From Clostridium saudiense (GTDB lineage Bacteria; Bacillota; Clostridia; Clostridiales; Clostridiaceae): 64,000 bases of DNA. Location of the stretch: assembly GCF_000577815.1 (NCBI RefSeq), contig NZ_CBYM010000011.1, positions 1 through 64,000 of the forward strand, written 5' to 3'. The position numbers and the translations under genes were made by a program. Of this stretch, positions 53,523-62,967 are shown piece after piece (position 1 is the stretch's first letter; each line of letters starts with the position of its first letter). The notes beneath the pieces are model-generated. The model was not told where the DNA came from. It did not search any database and was given only the letters and a program-made list of their open reading frames with translations.

Positions 53523-55202
53523 ATGATGCAATTTCTACAAAGAATTGGTAAAGCTATAATGCTTCCAATTGCTGCTCTTCCAATTGCAGGTATCTTACTT
53601 GGTATAGGTGGTGCGTTCTTAGGTATCGCAACTTTACAAGATGCTCCTGCAATATACAAAGGATTAATTGCTGTTGTTAATATCCCAGCAGTTACTGCTA
53701 TATTAACAGTTATGAAAAATGTAGGGGATATCGTATTCGGTAACTTACCAATATTATTTGCTGTTGGTGTTGCTGTTGGTCTAGCTAAAAAAGATAAAGG
53801 TACTGCTGCTTTAGCTGCTGTATTTGGTTTCTTAGTTATGAACCAAGTTATATCTACACTTTTAGCTTTAGGTGTTACTCAATTAGGTGTTGTTACTGCT
53901 GACTCAGTTGGTAAATATGGTACTTATGTTACTACTAATGTTGGTATATTTACATTAAACATGTCAGTATTCGGTGGTGTAATTACTGGTTTAGTTACTG
54001 CTTTATTACACAATAAATTCCACACAATCCAATTACCAGCTATTATAGGATTCTTCTCTGGATCAAGATTCGTTCCTATAGTTACTGCTGTTACTATGGC
54101 ATTTGTTGGTGCAATATTAGCATTTGCTTGGCCAGTTGTTCAAGATGGTATCAGTGTATTATCTACATTAGTTAAAAATGCTGGTGCAATCGGAACATTC
54201 TTCTATGGATTAATAGAAAGAGCTTTAATACCATTTGGATTACACCATGTATTCTATACTCCATTCTGGTATAGTTCATTAGTTGAAGGTAATGTTTTAG
54301 TTAATGGTTCTGTTCAAACTGTTGCTGGTGCAAACACAGCATACTTCGTACAATTATCAAGTATGTCAAGCTTAGTTGGTGCTTCTGCTTCAACTATGAG
54401 TGATGTTATAAGTGGAACAACTAGATTCATGGCTGGTAAATTCCCATTCATGATGTTCGGTCTTCCTGGTGCTGCACTTGCTATGTACAAAGCTGCTAAA
54501 CCAAGTAAGAAGAAAATTGTTGGTTCATTATTAGCTACAGCTGCTTTAACATCATTCTTAACTGGTATTACTGAACCATTAGAATTTACATTCTTATTCG
54601 TTGCTCCAGCATTATATGCTGTACACTGTGTATTCGCTGGATTATCATTCATGTTAATGGATTTACTAAACGTATTTATAGGTATGACATTCTCTGGTGG
54701 TGTAATTGACTACGCATTATTCGGTTTACTTCCAGCTGGTGCTGGTGTTCCAACTAACTGGTACTGGGTACTTGTTGTTGGTGCTGTATATGCTGTACTT
54801 TACTACTTCGTATTCTACTTCTTAATTACTAAGTTAAACTTAAAGACTCCAGGTAGAGAAGAAGATAACGAAGAAACTAAGTTATTTACAAAAGCTGATT
54901 ACCAAAAAGAAAAAGGTAACGGTGCTGCAGCTGCTCCTGCAAAAACTTCTGCTAAAGGTGAAATAGCTGAAAAAGCTCCTCTAGTATTAGAAGCTTTAGG
55001 TGGAGAAGCAAACATAGTATCTGTTGATGCTTGTATCACAAGATTAAGAGTTGAAGTTAAAGATAAAGCAAATGTTAATAAGGATCAATTAAAAGCTCTT
55101 GGAGCTGCTGGTGTTGTTGAAGTTGGAAACGGCGTTCAAGCAATATTTGGTGCAAAAGCTGATGCTTATAAAAATGCTATTAACGAAATTCTTGGAGAAT
55201 AA
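53523..55202 (+). CDS. ptsG: PTS glucose/GlcNAc-family IICB transporter
   Basis: A 559-residue membrane permease with fused IIB domain. The IIC part starts FLQRIGKAIMLPIAALPIAG and includes ITEPLEFTFLFVAPALY (about 375-391) and FSGGVIDYALFG. A linker rich in Ala, Lys and Glu (about 460-490) leads to a IIB domain with the phosphorylated Cys in DACITRLRVEVKD (about 508). No IIA domain is fused. The frame opens 33 codons earlier, but TTTTAGGAGG places the start at 53523 and the earlier part overlaps the leader terminator. The GlcT-type RAT favours glucose as substrate; codon use is more biased than neighbours, suggesting high expression. Confidence 0.93.
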   Translation: MMQFLQRIGKAIMLPIAALPIAGILLGIGGAFLGIATLQDAPAIYKGLIAVVNIPAVTAILTVMKNVGDIVFGNLPILFAVGVAVGLAKKDKGTAALAAVFGFLVMNQVISTLLALGVTQLGVVTADSVGKYGTYVTTNVGIFTLNMSVFGGVITGLVTALLHNKFHTIQLPAIIGFFSGSRFVPIVTAVTMAFVGAILAFAWPVVQDGISVLSTLVKNAGAIGTFFYGLIERALIPFGLHHVFYTPFWYSSLVEGNVLVNGSVQTVAGANTAYFVQLSSMSSLVGASASTMSDVISGTTRFMAGKFPFMMFGLPGAALAMYKAAKPSKKKIVGSLLATAALTSFLTGITEPLEFTFLFVAPALYAVHCVFAGLSFMLMDLLNVFIGMTFSGGVIDYALFGLLPAGAGVPTNWYWVLVVGAVYAVLYYFVFYFLITKLNLKTPGREEDNEETKLFTKADYQKEKGNGAAAAPAKTSAKGEIAEKAPLVLEALGGEANIVSVDACITRLRVEVKDKANVNKDQLKALGAAGVVEVGNGVQAIFGAKADAYKNAINEILGE

Positions 55203-55245
55203 CATTAAATATCAATAATTTAAGTGTGTTTTAAAATATTCGGGT

Positions 55246-55275
55246 TAAAAAAAGTGGCTTATGCCACTTTTTTTT
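55246..55275. terminator. Terminator between convergent ptsG and cfa genes
   Basis: AAAAAAAGTGGC-TTAT-GCCACTTTTTTTT is a symmetric hairpin able to act in both directions; it overlaps the cfa stop codon region by two bases. Confidence 0.9.
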
Positions 55276-56452
55276 ATTTATACATATAATCTCTTGTCAT
55301 TGGCAATTCATTATTAGCACCTTTTACAAATAATATTTGATGTAAATCTACTATACCATTATTAAATACAGCTGCACATGCATATAAGTACATTCTCCAC
55401 ATTCTAATAAATTCATCATCAAACATTGTCTTAATTTTATCTATGTTATCATCAAAATTTTTAGCCCACATTAATAATGTCTTTTTATAATGTAATCTTA
55501 AACTTTCAACATCTATTGTATGATATTTATAATCACCAGATATATTTATAATTTCTCTAAAACTTGGTAGAACCCCACCTGGGAATATATACTTCTTAAT
55601 CCATGCATCTCCCTCTGATTCTTGGAGACCACTTATATAATGTAATAAGAATAATCCCCCTTTCTTTAATACAGAATCTACATTTTTAAAGAACAAATCA
55701 TAATTTGGTCTTCCAACATGCTCTAACATTCCAACACTAACTACTCTATCAAATTTAAGATGACTTTTGGATAGTTCTCTATAATCCATTATTTTTACAT
55801 CTATATAATCTTGAAGGTTTTCCCTTTCTATTCTTTCTTTAAATGCCTTGTATTGTTCTTCACTTAAAGTAATTCCTAATCCTTTTACCTTATAGAGTTT
55901 AGCTGCTTCTATTAATAATCCACCCCAGCCACAGCCTATATCAAGCAATGATAATCCTTCTGATAAATTTAACTTCTTTAATATATGATGAATCTTATTC
56001 ATTTGCGCATCATGTAAAGTATCATCACACTTCTTAAAATAAGCACAAGAATAACTTAATGTATCATCTAACCATATTTTATAAAAATCATTACCTATAT
56101 CATAATGTGATGTAACTTCTTCTTTTTGTTTCTTCATAGAAGTTGATCCACCAAATATCTTTGTTAATGCTCCAAAGTTAGTTGAAAATTCATCTATGCA
56201 TTTAAGTAATTCATCAAATACAGTAAATAAATCACCTTCTATTTCTATATCACCTTTCATATAGGCTTCACCAAACGCTAATGTAGTACTTGTTAATATA
56301 TCTTTCTTTTTTAATGGTTTATGAAGTATAATTTTAAACTTTGGATTATCTTCACCTACCTTAACTTCATCTCCATCCCAAAATTCTACATTAAAAGAAA
56401 CACCTTTAAATTTACCTAAAAATGTTTTTAAAAAGCTTTTTTCTAAATCCAT
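55274..56452 (-). CDS. cfa: Cyclopropane-fatty-acyl-phospholipid synthase
   Basis: A 392-residue SAM-dependent enzyme that adds a methylene bridge to double bonds of membrane phospholipid acyl chains. The N-terminal lipid-binding domain (1-115) includes STTLAFGEAYMKGDIEIEG (read as STTLAFGEAYMKGD). The catalytic domain contains SYSCAYF, LLDIGCGWGGLLIEAA and SVGMLEHVG. Length matches the family. It has its own leader with a long inverted repeat and is separated from the upstream radical SAM gene by a terminator. Confidence 0.95.
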   Translation of the reverse strand: MDLEKSFLKTFLGKFKGVSFNVEFWDGDEVKVGEDNPKFKIILHKPLKKKDILTSTTLAFGEAYMKGDIEIEGDLFTVFDELLKCIDEFSTNFGALTKIFGGSTSMKKQKEEVTSHYDIGNDFYKIWLDDTLSYSCAYFKKCDDTLHDAQMNKIHHILKKLNLSEGLSLLDIGCGWGGLLIEAAKLYKVKGLGITLSEEQYKAFKERIERENLQDYIDVKIMDYRELSKSHLKFDRVVSVGMLEHVGRPNYDLFFKNVDSVLKKGGLFLLHYISGLQESEGDAWIKKYIFPGGVLPSFREIINISGDYKYHTIDVESLRLHYKKTLLMWAKNFDDNIDKIKTMFDDEFIRMWRMYLYACAAVFNNGIVDLHQILFVKGANNELPMTRDYMYK

Positions 56453-56494
56453 AAGTAACTCCTATTCTATTTATTTTATCTAATATAGATAAGA

Positions 56495-56556
56495 CTTTGC
56501 TGTTAATATTTTTTATTAGGGCGCTATTGATAATAAATAAACTACTAACAGCAAAG
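56495..56556 (-). promoter_or_regulatory. Leader inverted repeat upstream of cfa
   Basis: CTTTGCTGTTA (56495-56505) and TAACAGCAAAG (56546-56556) are perfect 11-nt complements, 43 bp before the cfa start. There is no T-run after the stem, so it looks like a regulatory or stabilising mRNA structure rather than a terminator. No known riboswitch recognised. Confidence 0.5.
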
Positions 56557-56611
56557 CACATGAATCTAAAAAAGATTCATATTAAAAATTATTCCAAAAT
56601 AACTAAATTTT

Positions 56612-56646
56612 ATTCAAAAAATAGGCAGTAAGTTTCCTTACTGCCT
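56612..56646 (-). terminator. Terminator of the mntP-radical SAM operon
   Basis: AGGCAGTAAG and CTTACTGCCT form a 10-bp stem with a TTTC loop. On the minus strand it is followed by ATTTTTTGAAT. Confidence 0.9.
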
Positions 56647-56653
56647 ACACAAA

Positions 56654-58060
56654 CTAATTTTTAATTAAACAATCATTATTTTCTTTTTTATTCTTTTCTT
56701 CCTTAGCTTTTTGTTTATTTTCTAGATTTTCTTTCCATAATGGCTCTGCTCTCTTAGCCCATGTTAATCCATAATTTATAGTCTTCTTACATAAATCATC
56801 TACATTTTCTGGATCTATAAATTCAGTAGATTTAGCACCTGAATTTTTAACCATTTCTGCTATCTTAGGTGCATTATCTAATATTGGACATGGTCTGAAT
56901 TGATTTTGATTAAATGGTTGATTCTTTTGATATTCCATAAATAATGGTTGACCTAAAGCTTCTATTAAAGATACATCTTTTATATTTGCATTTGAATAAT
57001 GGCAGAATACACAAGGCTCTACATCACCATTTGCGTTTATATGGCAGTATCTTCTTCCTCCTGCAACACATCCTCCAACATATTCAGCATCATGCCAGAA
57101 ATCCATATTAAATATAGCTTTAGTACTACGCCAGCCCCTTATAGTTCTATATAATTTTTCTCTTTGATCTGGATTTGCCATTAATGATGTATCTGTTTTA
57201 CAGCCTATTGGCATAAATGTGAAATACCAAGAGAAATATGCCCCTTTATCTATCATTAAATCAATAAATTCTTCTGAAAGAACGCTATCGCAATTAGCTG
57301 TTGTAAAGCAAGTTGAGAATCCAAATGGAATTCTATTAGATTTCATAAGCTCCATAGCTCTCATTATATCTTTCCAAGAGCCTTCCCCTCTTCTTCCATC
57401 TGTAGCATCATCAAATCCTTCAACACTAATTGTCGGTACTAAATTACCAACTTCAATTAAATCATCACAGAATTTTTGGTCTATTAATGTACCATTTGTG
57501 AAGAACATAAATACACAATCATTATGCTTTTTAGCAAGCTTTAATATATCACTCTTTCTTACTAATGGTTCTCCACCAGTCATTATATAGAAGTATATTC
57601 CTAATTCCTTTCCTTCTGTAAATAGCTTATCTAGTTGTTCATAGCTTAAATTTAAAGCCTTATTGTAATCTGCTGCCCAACATCCTACACAATGCTTATT
57701 ACAAGCTGTAGTTGGATCTACTAATATTGTAAATGGTATTTCATGGCCATACTTATCTTTATTTCTTTGTATTTCATCCCAACCTCTAATAGATGCATTT
57801 AATAGGAAATTAGTAAATACTGTTTGAACTATGTTTGGATGTACATTATTGATTATGTTACACATTAGTTTAGTCCAGTTATTTTCTGGATCTTTTAAAT
57901 ATCCTTCTATCATATCATATTGATCAACATATATTTTTTCTGTATCAAACTTTCTAATCCATTCAATTATTTTAGGTAAATTCTTTTCCGGATCTTTCTT
58001 TAAATATCCTAAGACTTGTTTTAATGCAAATTGTTGAATTTTATATTTTGGACTTAACAT
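56654..58060 (-). CDS. Radical SAM protein with C-terminal Cys-rich (SPASM-like) region
   Basis: A 468-residue iron-sulfur enzyme. The [4Fe-4S]-SAM motif is C120, C124, C127 in TTACNKHCVGCWAAD, followed by MTGGEPLV. After the barrel, further Cys residues occur in GGCVAGGRRYC, VEPCVFCHYS and RPCPIL, suggesting auxiliary cluster ligands. The first 115 residues form a helical domain, and the last 25 are Lys/Glu/Asn-rich. It follows mntP by 17 bp. The nearby cfa gene hints at lipid modification; I recall radical SAM enzymes joining lipid tails in anaerobic bacteria, but this assignment is hypothesis only. Confidence 0.85.
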   Translation of the reverse strand: MLSPKYKIQQFALKQVLGYLKKDPEKNLPKIIEWIRKFDTEKIYVDQYDMIEGYLKDPENNWTKLMCNIINNVHPNIVQTVFTNFLLNASIRGWDEIQRNKDKYGHEIPFTILVDPTTACNKHCVGCWAADYNKALNLSYEQLDKLFTEGKELGIYFYIMTGGEPLVRKSDILKLAKKHNDCVFMFFTNGTLIDQKFCDDLIEVGNLVPTISVEGFDDATDGRRGEGSWKDIMRAMELMKSNRIPFGFSTCFTTANCDSVLSEEFIDLMIDKGAYFSWYFTFMPIGCKTDTSLMANPDQREKLYRTIRGWRSTKAIFNMDFWHDAEYVGGCVAGGRRYCHINANGDVEPCVFCHYSNANIKDVSLIEALGQPLFMEYQKNQPFNQNQFRPCPILDNAPKIAEMVKNSGAKSTEFIDPENVDDLCKKTINYGLTWAKRAEPLWKENLENKQKAKEEKNKKENNDCLIKN

Positions 58061-58077
58061 TTAAATATCTCTCCCTT

Positions 58078-58659
58078 TCAAATAATATTAAAATAATTAC
58101 ATATAATTTTTATACCAATAGCTAAAAGAATAATTCCCCCACAAATATCTATTTGTTTTTTATATTTGTTGCCCATACAGTATCCAACCCATAAACCAAT
58201 AGTAACTAATATACTTGTTACTATAAATAAAATTAAAATATTACTTATAATTTCTGTTCTCAATAAGCCAAATCCTATTCCTAAAATAAATGCATCTATA
58301 CTTGTCGCTAGTGCCAATCCTACACTACCTTTATATCCAAAAAATTCTTCTCTCCTTTCATTATATTTATTAACCTTAAATGCATTTCTAAAAAATTTTA
58401 TACCTAAATAAAATAATATTATTGCTGAAAACCATTGATTTATTGATATGATTTTTTCATTATTTATATTTAACATAGGGTATAATGCAATAATCATTCC
58501 AGCTGCTAACATAATTGTTTGAATTGCTCCAAATATTATACCAACTAATAATGCTGTTGATTTTTTTAAATTTCCCTGTGTAGATCCCCTACATACTGCT
58601 ACAGTAAATGCATCTAATGCTAGTCCTACAGAAACTATAATTATTTCCCATAATCTCAT
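58078..58659 (-). CDS. mntP: Putative manganese efflux pump MntP
   Basis: A 193-residue protein with six hydrophobic segments and the two family signatures: GLALDAFTVAVCRG in helix 1 (about 12-25) and ATSIDAFILGIGFG (about 117-130), each with an Asp that lines the metal pathway. MntP exports Mn2+. No yybP-ykoY riboswitch was recognised upstream. The 17-bp gap to the radical SAM gene implies cotranscription. Several clostridial MntP homologues were originally called sporulation protein YtaF-like; that alternative cannot be excluded. Confidence 0.87.
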   Translation of the reverse strand: MRLWEIIIVSVGLALDAFTVAVCRGSTQGNLKKSTALLVGIIFGAIQTIMLAAGMIIALYPMLNINNEKIISINQWFSAIILFYLGIKFFRNAFKVNKYNERREEFFGYKGSVGLALATSIDAFILGIGFGLLRTEIISNILILFIVTSILVTIGLWVGYCMGNKYKKQIDICGGIILLAIGIKIICNYFNII

Positions 58660-58822
58660 TCATCTACTTCCCTCCTCATATTTTTTATTTTAGTCTTTAT
58701 ATCCAAATAAAGGAATCTATAATATTACTCATTTGTATTTATAAATAAACAATAATAATAATTTGTAATTTTTAATATACAAACACTTAAAAATGTATAT
58801 TAAATATAATATAGAAATTAAT

Positions 58823-58859
58823 AGACCACTTAAGTGCACTAATTACACCTAAGTGGTCC
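58823..58859 (-). terminator. Hairpin after the TetR-family gene
   Basis: GACCACTTAAGTGC and a near complement CACCTAAGTGGTC form an imperfect 13-bp stem. On the minus strand the following bases are TATTAATTTC, so T-run support is weak. Confidence 0.55.
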
Positions 58860-58879
58860 ATATTTTATATATTACATTA

Positions 58880-59440
58880 TTAATTTAAATCGTTAACTAT
58901 ATCATCTAATGAGTTAGTCACTAACACTTTATACTTATTAGACAATTCTTTTGCAGAAATACTTACTCCTTCCTCTATCCATCTTTTAATTATAAATGTT
59001 AATCCCCTTGAATAGTATTCTGCAATATCATCTACTGAAAATTTTTCATTTTTTTCGTTACTGGTTCCATATTCCTCAAATAACCTTTTAAACATTTTAA
59101 CTAAATTACTATTAATAATTTCCTCAAAAGAGTTCTGCCCTGTTACCTTAACTGCTTGTAAGTAAAAGCTCTTATTACTTTCTATTCTTGAAAACATATA
59201 ATGTATAGCTTCATAAGGCATTTTGCTTTCTATTAACATTTCGCTTCCTTTAAATATATCTTCATAGCAAATTTCCTCTAAAACTTCATACTTATCTGCA
59301 TAATGATTATAAAATGTTGGTCTTATAAACCCTGCAGCATCAGTTATCATCTTAATAGTTATCTTATCAAAGCTATGCTTCAGTATTAAATTTTTAAAGC
59401 TCTCTTGCAATGCTGTATGCACATCTTTTCTATTATTCAT
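58880..59440 (-). CDS. TetR/AcrR-family transcriptional regulator
   Basis: A 186-residue regulator. The N-terminal helix-turn-helix (residues about 10-55: SFDKITIKMITDAAG then RPTFYNHYADKYEVL) is typical, and the all-helical C-terminal part resembles the TetR_C_8/DhaS-like group. It lies about 220 bp upstream of mntP in the same direction but with a hairpin between. Targets and ligand are unknown; local control of mntP-radical SAM is possible. Confidence 0.88.
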   Translation of the reverse strand: MNNRKDVHTALQESFKNLILKHSFDKITIKMITDAAGFIRPTFYNHYADKYEVLEEICYEDIFKGSEMLIESKMPYEAIHYMFSRIESNKSFYLQAVKVTGQNSFEEIINSNLVKMFKRLFEEYGTSNEKNEKFSVDDIAEYYSRGLTFIIKRWIEEGVSISAKELSNKYKVLVTNSLDDIVNDLN

Positions 59441-59689
59441 AACTCACCTACAAACTGCCTTATATTAAAAGTAAATAACTTTATTTTATAAACTTGAAAT
59501 TATAGTAATCTAAATAAGACTAAAATTATACAGCTTAAATTATATCATGCTTTGTAATATTTTACCATCATCCATACTGTATATATCTTTCATATATTAT
59601 TATATAAGCTACTATAATAATATATAAAAATTCCTAATATTATTACTATTTATTAATAGTGATTATCCTTATCTTTTATAAATATAAAA

Positions 59690-59718
59690 ATGAACATAAT
59701 ATTACTACTATGTTCATT
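59690..59718 (-). terminator. Terminator of the diguanylate cyclase gene
   Basis: ATGAACATA and TATGTTCAT form a 9-bp stem with an 11-nt loop. On the minus strand it is followed by TTTTTATATTTATA. Confidence 0.8.
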
Positions 59719-59728
59719 CTTACATTTG

Positions 59729-61144
59729 CTATATGCTTTTTATTTGCTTTTTAAACACATACATTTTCTTATCAGCTTCTTTATATATTTCAATTAGAGG
59801 TCTTTTATCACCATTACCTCTATTAAAATATCCATAAGAAATTTCTAATTTACAAATTTTATTATAATTATAATCTTCTATTTTTTCTTTCATATCATCT
59901 ATCTTTGACTTAATTACTTCTATATCAATATTATTTAAAATTGCTATAAACTCATCTCCGCCCATTCTTCCAACAAATCCTATGCTTCCTAATGTTTCTT
60001 GAAGTATACCTGCAAATTTAATTAGTAATTCATCTCCTATATGATGTCCAAAATTATCATTAACATATTTAAAATTATTTAAATCAAATGATACTATTGT
60101 TATATTAGATTTATACTTGTTGTCTAACTCCTTAAATTTTATATCTACTGCTGCTCTATTATTTGTATTTGTTAATCCATCTGTATAAGCTAACCTATGA
60201 TTTTCAATATTCTTATAAATTATTCTCACTCCAAAAATAATTAATAAGAATCCAGAAGTTAGAGCCAATAATTGAAATATTACAAATTTATTGAATCCTG
60301 ATAATACTTCATCCTTTGGAATTAAAAATACAGCATTCCATTTAACCGAATCTAATGGATTAAAGTTTGCGTAATATGTCTCTCCATTTAATTTTACTTT
60401 TCCTAAAGACGTTTCACCTTTATTAATTCCTTCTCTTAAGAAATCTATGTTATTAGATTTCCCTTAAAAATCTTCAAAAATATTTTTTGAGTCATGTACA
60501 AATTGCATATCTTTATGTGCTACATAATCACCATTATTATTAATTAAAAAGCTGTAACCACTCTTTCCAACAACTTTATTTTTAAATATATTATATATTT
60601 TATTTAAATCAATTACTCCACAAAGTGCTCCAACCTTCTTTTTACCTTTATATATAGATACGCTTAATGTAGTTATTGATCTATTTTGATGAACTTCCAT
60701 GAAAGGCTCTGTTACAAATCTTTCATTATCTATGACATCATGAAAAAAATCTTCATGAGATTGGTCTTTAACTTCATTTCTATTAACATAATATCCATTA
60801 CCTAGCATGTCCATTATTATAAAATGTTCAAAATTTAATAAAGTTTCCTGCCCCTTTAAAAATGAATATTGTTCATCCCAATTCATGTTATAGATATTTT
60901 CATTATTAGCCAAATAACTTAAGATTTTAAAACTGTACTCAAAGTATTCTTCAATGGATTCTTTACATTGATTTCCATTATCTTCAAGGCTTTTTTCAAT
61001 TATTCCTACTTGATTTTGTTTTGATTTATAAAATGATATTACTGAAAAAGTTAATGTTAATATAAAACATATAAATACTATTGCTATTATTACTTTTTCA
61101 TTCATCTTAACTTTTACATTATTTGTATTTTTCCTTTTGTACAT
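59729..61144 (-). pseudogene. Diguanylate cyclase (dCache-GGDEF) split by an in-frame stop
   Basis: One continuous frame of 471 codons is interrupted by a TAA at 60464-60466 (codon 227). Before it: a membrane helix (about 17-38) and the first part of an extracellular dCache sensor (to KNIFEDF). After it in the same frame: GKSNNIDFLREGINKGE, the rest of the sensor, a second helix (FQLLALTSGFLLIIFGV) and an intact GGDEF domain (GRMGGDEFIAIL) without an RxxD inhibitory site. As written, no membrane-linked cyclase is made; a restart at an internal TTG could give only helix 2 plus GGDEF. The stop may be a real mutation, readthrough site or sequencing error. Confidence 0.85.
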
Positions 61145-61341
61145 TCTTACTACCCAATTTAAACCCTTTTTTTTCTATTTATATAATTATATTATATCTA
61201 ATATCAAACAATTAAAAAAGGTTAATTCCTATTTTATACCAACTAAGTGCTAATTGTCTTAAATCTATACTACTTTAATAATTATTTATAAATTTATTGC
61301 CATATCAATGCTAAACTTTTGTATGTACATAAATAAAAAAA

Positions 61342-61371
61342 GAATTAGATAATACATTTATTATCTAATTC
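61342..61371 (-). terminator. Terminator of rlmD
   Basis: GAATTAGATAATA and TATTATCTAATTC flank a short loop. On the minus strand TTTTTTTATT follows, about 130 bp after the rlmD stop. Confidence 0.8.
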
Positions 61372-61405
61372 CCTCATTAATTATTCTATATATCTAATAC
61401 ACCTA

Positions 61406-61533
61406 GCTACGTTATCAGCAGTGGGCTGTTTCAAATCACTTGCTTCGCTCGTTCTTTGACAGCCTTTGCATGGAACGTGCCAAATACTTCTCTTCGTCAC
61501 TATCGTTCCTTGACAAGTAAGGCTACGTTCTCA
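61406..61533. repeat. Duplicated rlmD 3'-end motifs, GC-richer patch
   Basis: GCTACGTT(A/C)TCA occurs at 61406-61417 and at 61522-61533. Between them CGCTCGTTCTTTGACA (61446-61461) and CTATCGTTCCTTGACA (61500-61515) form a second pair. The pairs place a copy of the rlmD tail after the stop. This patch is visibly less AT-rich than both flanks. Confidence 0.6.
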
Positions 61534-62870
61534 ATATGAGCTGTATGTGGGAACATATCTACTGGTTGAACAGTTGTAGTTTTATATCCATTTTCCTCTA
61601 ATATAGCTAAATCTCTTGCTAAAGTACTTGGATCACAACTTACATATACTATTCTTTCTGCATTTATATTTGTTATGGCATTTAATAGTTTAACATCACA
61701 ACCTTTTCTAGGTGGGTCTACAACCACAACATCAGCCTTTATTCCTTTGTTAATTAAATCTGGTATAACAATTTCTGATTCACCAACAAAGAATTCAACA
61801 TTATCAACATTATTTTCTTTTGCATTTATATTAGCATTTTCAATAGCTTGTGGAATAATTTCTACTCCATAAACCTTCTTAGCCTTTTGTGATAAGAATA
61901 AAGTAATTGTTCCCGTTCCACAATATGCATCAAATACAGTTTCATCTCCACTTAATTCTGCATATTCAAGAGCCTTACCATATAACACCTCTGTTTGAAT
62001 AGGATTGACTTGGAAGAATGATAATGGTGAAATATTAAATTTGAAATCACCTATATAATCACTTATAGTAGGCTCTCCCCATAATGTTATACACTCTTGC
62101 CCTAATATTACATTTGTAGGCTTAGAGTTAATATTTTGAACTATACTTTTAATTCCTGGTATATTATCCACCATTAATTTTATAAATTCATCTTTGTTTG
62201 GTAACTTAGCTCCATTAGTAACTAATACAACCATTACTTCATCAGTTTTAAAACCACGTCTAATCATTACATGTCTAAGTATTCCACTTTCATCATACTT
62301 TCCATCAACATTATATGGTTTTATATTATTCTTTTTAATCCATTCTCTAGTCAATTGTACTACTTTATCTGCAACCTCATCTTGAATCAAGCATGTTTCC
62401 ATATCTATTATTTCATGACTTCTTGGTGCAAAGAATCCTATTTTTAATTCTCCATTTACCATTCCAATAGGTAATTGAACTTTATTTCTATATCTCCAAG
62501 GTTCTTTCATACCTAGTGGGAATTTTACTATTCCTTCATCAAGTTTGCCTATTTTACTTATACAATCCTTAACTCTTTCAAATTTGAAATTCAATTGTTC
62601 ATTATATGTAGAATGCTGTAATTTGCATCCTCCACATCTTTTATGTATGTTACACTTTGCTTCACATCTTTCTGATGATGGCTCTATTATGTCTACTAAT
62701 TTACCATATGCAAAATTCTTTTTAACTTTTACTATCCTTGCATTAACTCTTTCTCCTTTTAATGCGCCTTCTACAAATACAGGAAAAGTATCATTTACTT
62801 TTGCTATTCCTTCTCCTTCATATCCTTGTGAAATAATATCAAGTATATATTCCTTATTTTTTTCTATCAA
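61500..62870 (-). CDS. rlmD: 23S rRNA (uracil-C5)-methyltransferase RlmD/RumA family
   Basis: A 456-residue enzyme (459 if read from the GTG at 62879) methylating a 23S rRNA uridine with SAM. The TRAM domain is about 10-65. The cluster Cys residues appear in [19 protein letters not shown] (about 72-90). The methyltransferase domain has [14 protein letters not shown] (about 311-324), [11 protein letters not shown] and the nucleophile Cys in [21 protein letters not shown] lies 5 nt before a TTG at 62870, while the GTG overlaps it, so I prefer the TTG. The 3' end carries duplicated motifs. Confidence 0.92.
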   Translation of the reverse strand: MIEKNKEYILDIISQGYEGEGIAKVNDTFPVFVEGALKGERVNARIVKVKKNFAYGKLVDIIEPSSERCEAKCNIHKRCGGCKLQHSTYNEQLNFKFERVKDCISKIGKLDEGIVKFPLGMKEPWRYRNKVQLPIGMVNGELKIGFFAPRSHEIIDMETCLIQDEVADKVVQLTREWIKKNNIKPYNVDGKYDESGILRHVMIRRGFKTDEVMVVLVTNGAKLPNKDEFIKLMVDNIPGIKSIVQNINSKPTNVILGQECITLWGEPTISDYIGDFKFNISPLSFFQVNPIQTEVLYGKALEYAELSGDETVFDAYCGTGTITLFLSQKAKKVYGVEIIPQAIENANINAKENNVDNVEFFVGESEIVIPDLINKGIKADVVVVDPPRKGCDVKLLNAITNINAERIVYVSCDPSTLARDLAILEENGYKTTTVQPVDMFPHTAHIENVALLVKER

Positions 62871-62967
62871 ATCTATCACCTATCAATCTTCTTATGTTAT
62901 TCTAACAAACTATTAATATTATATACCAAACTACTAATGTAATAAACATACCATATCTTTTTTATGT

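Noticed and set aside
58660-58820. yybP-ykoY manganese riboswitch before mntP
   Set aside because: The conserved aptamer motifs were not seen; the region is plain AT-rich DNA.
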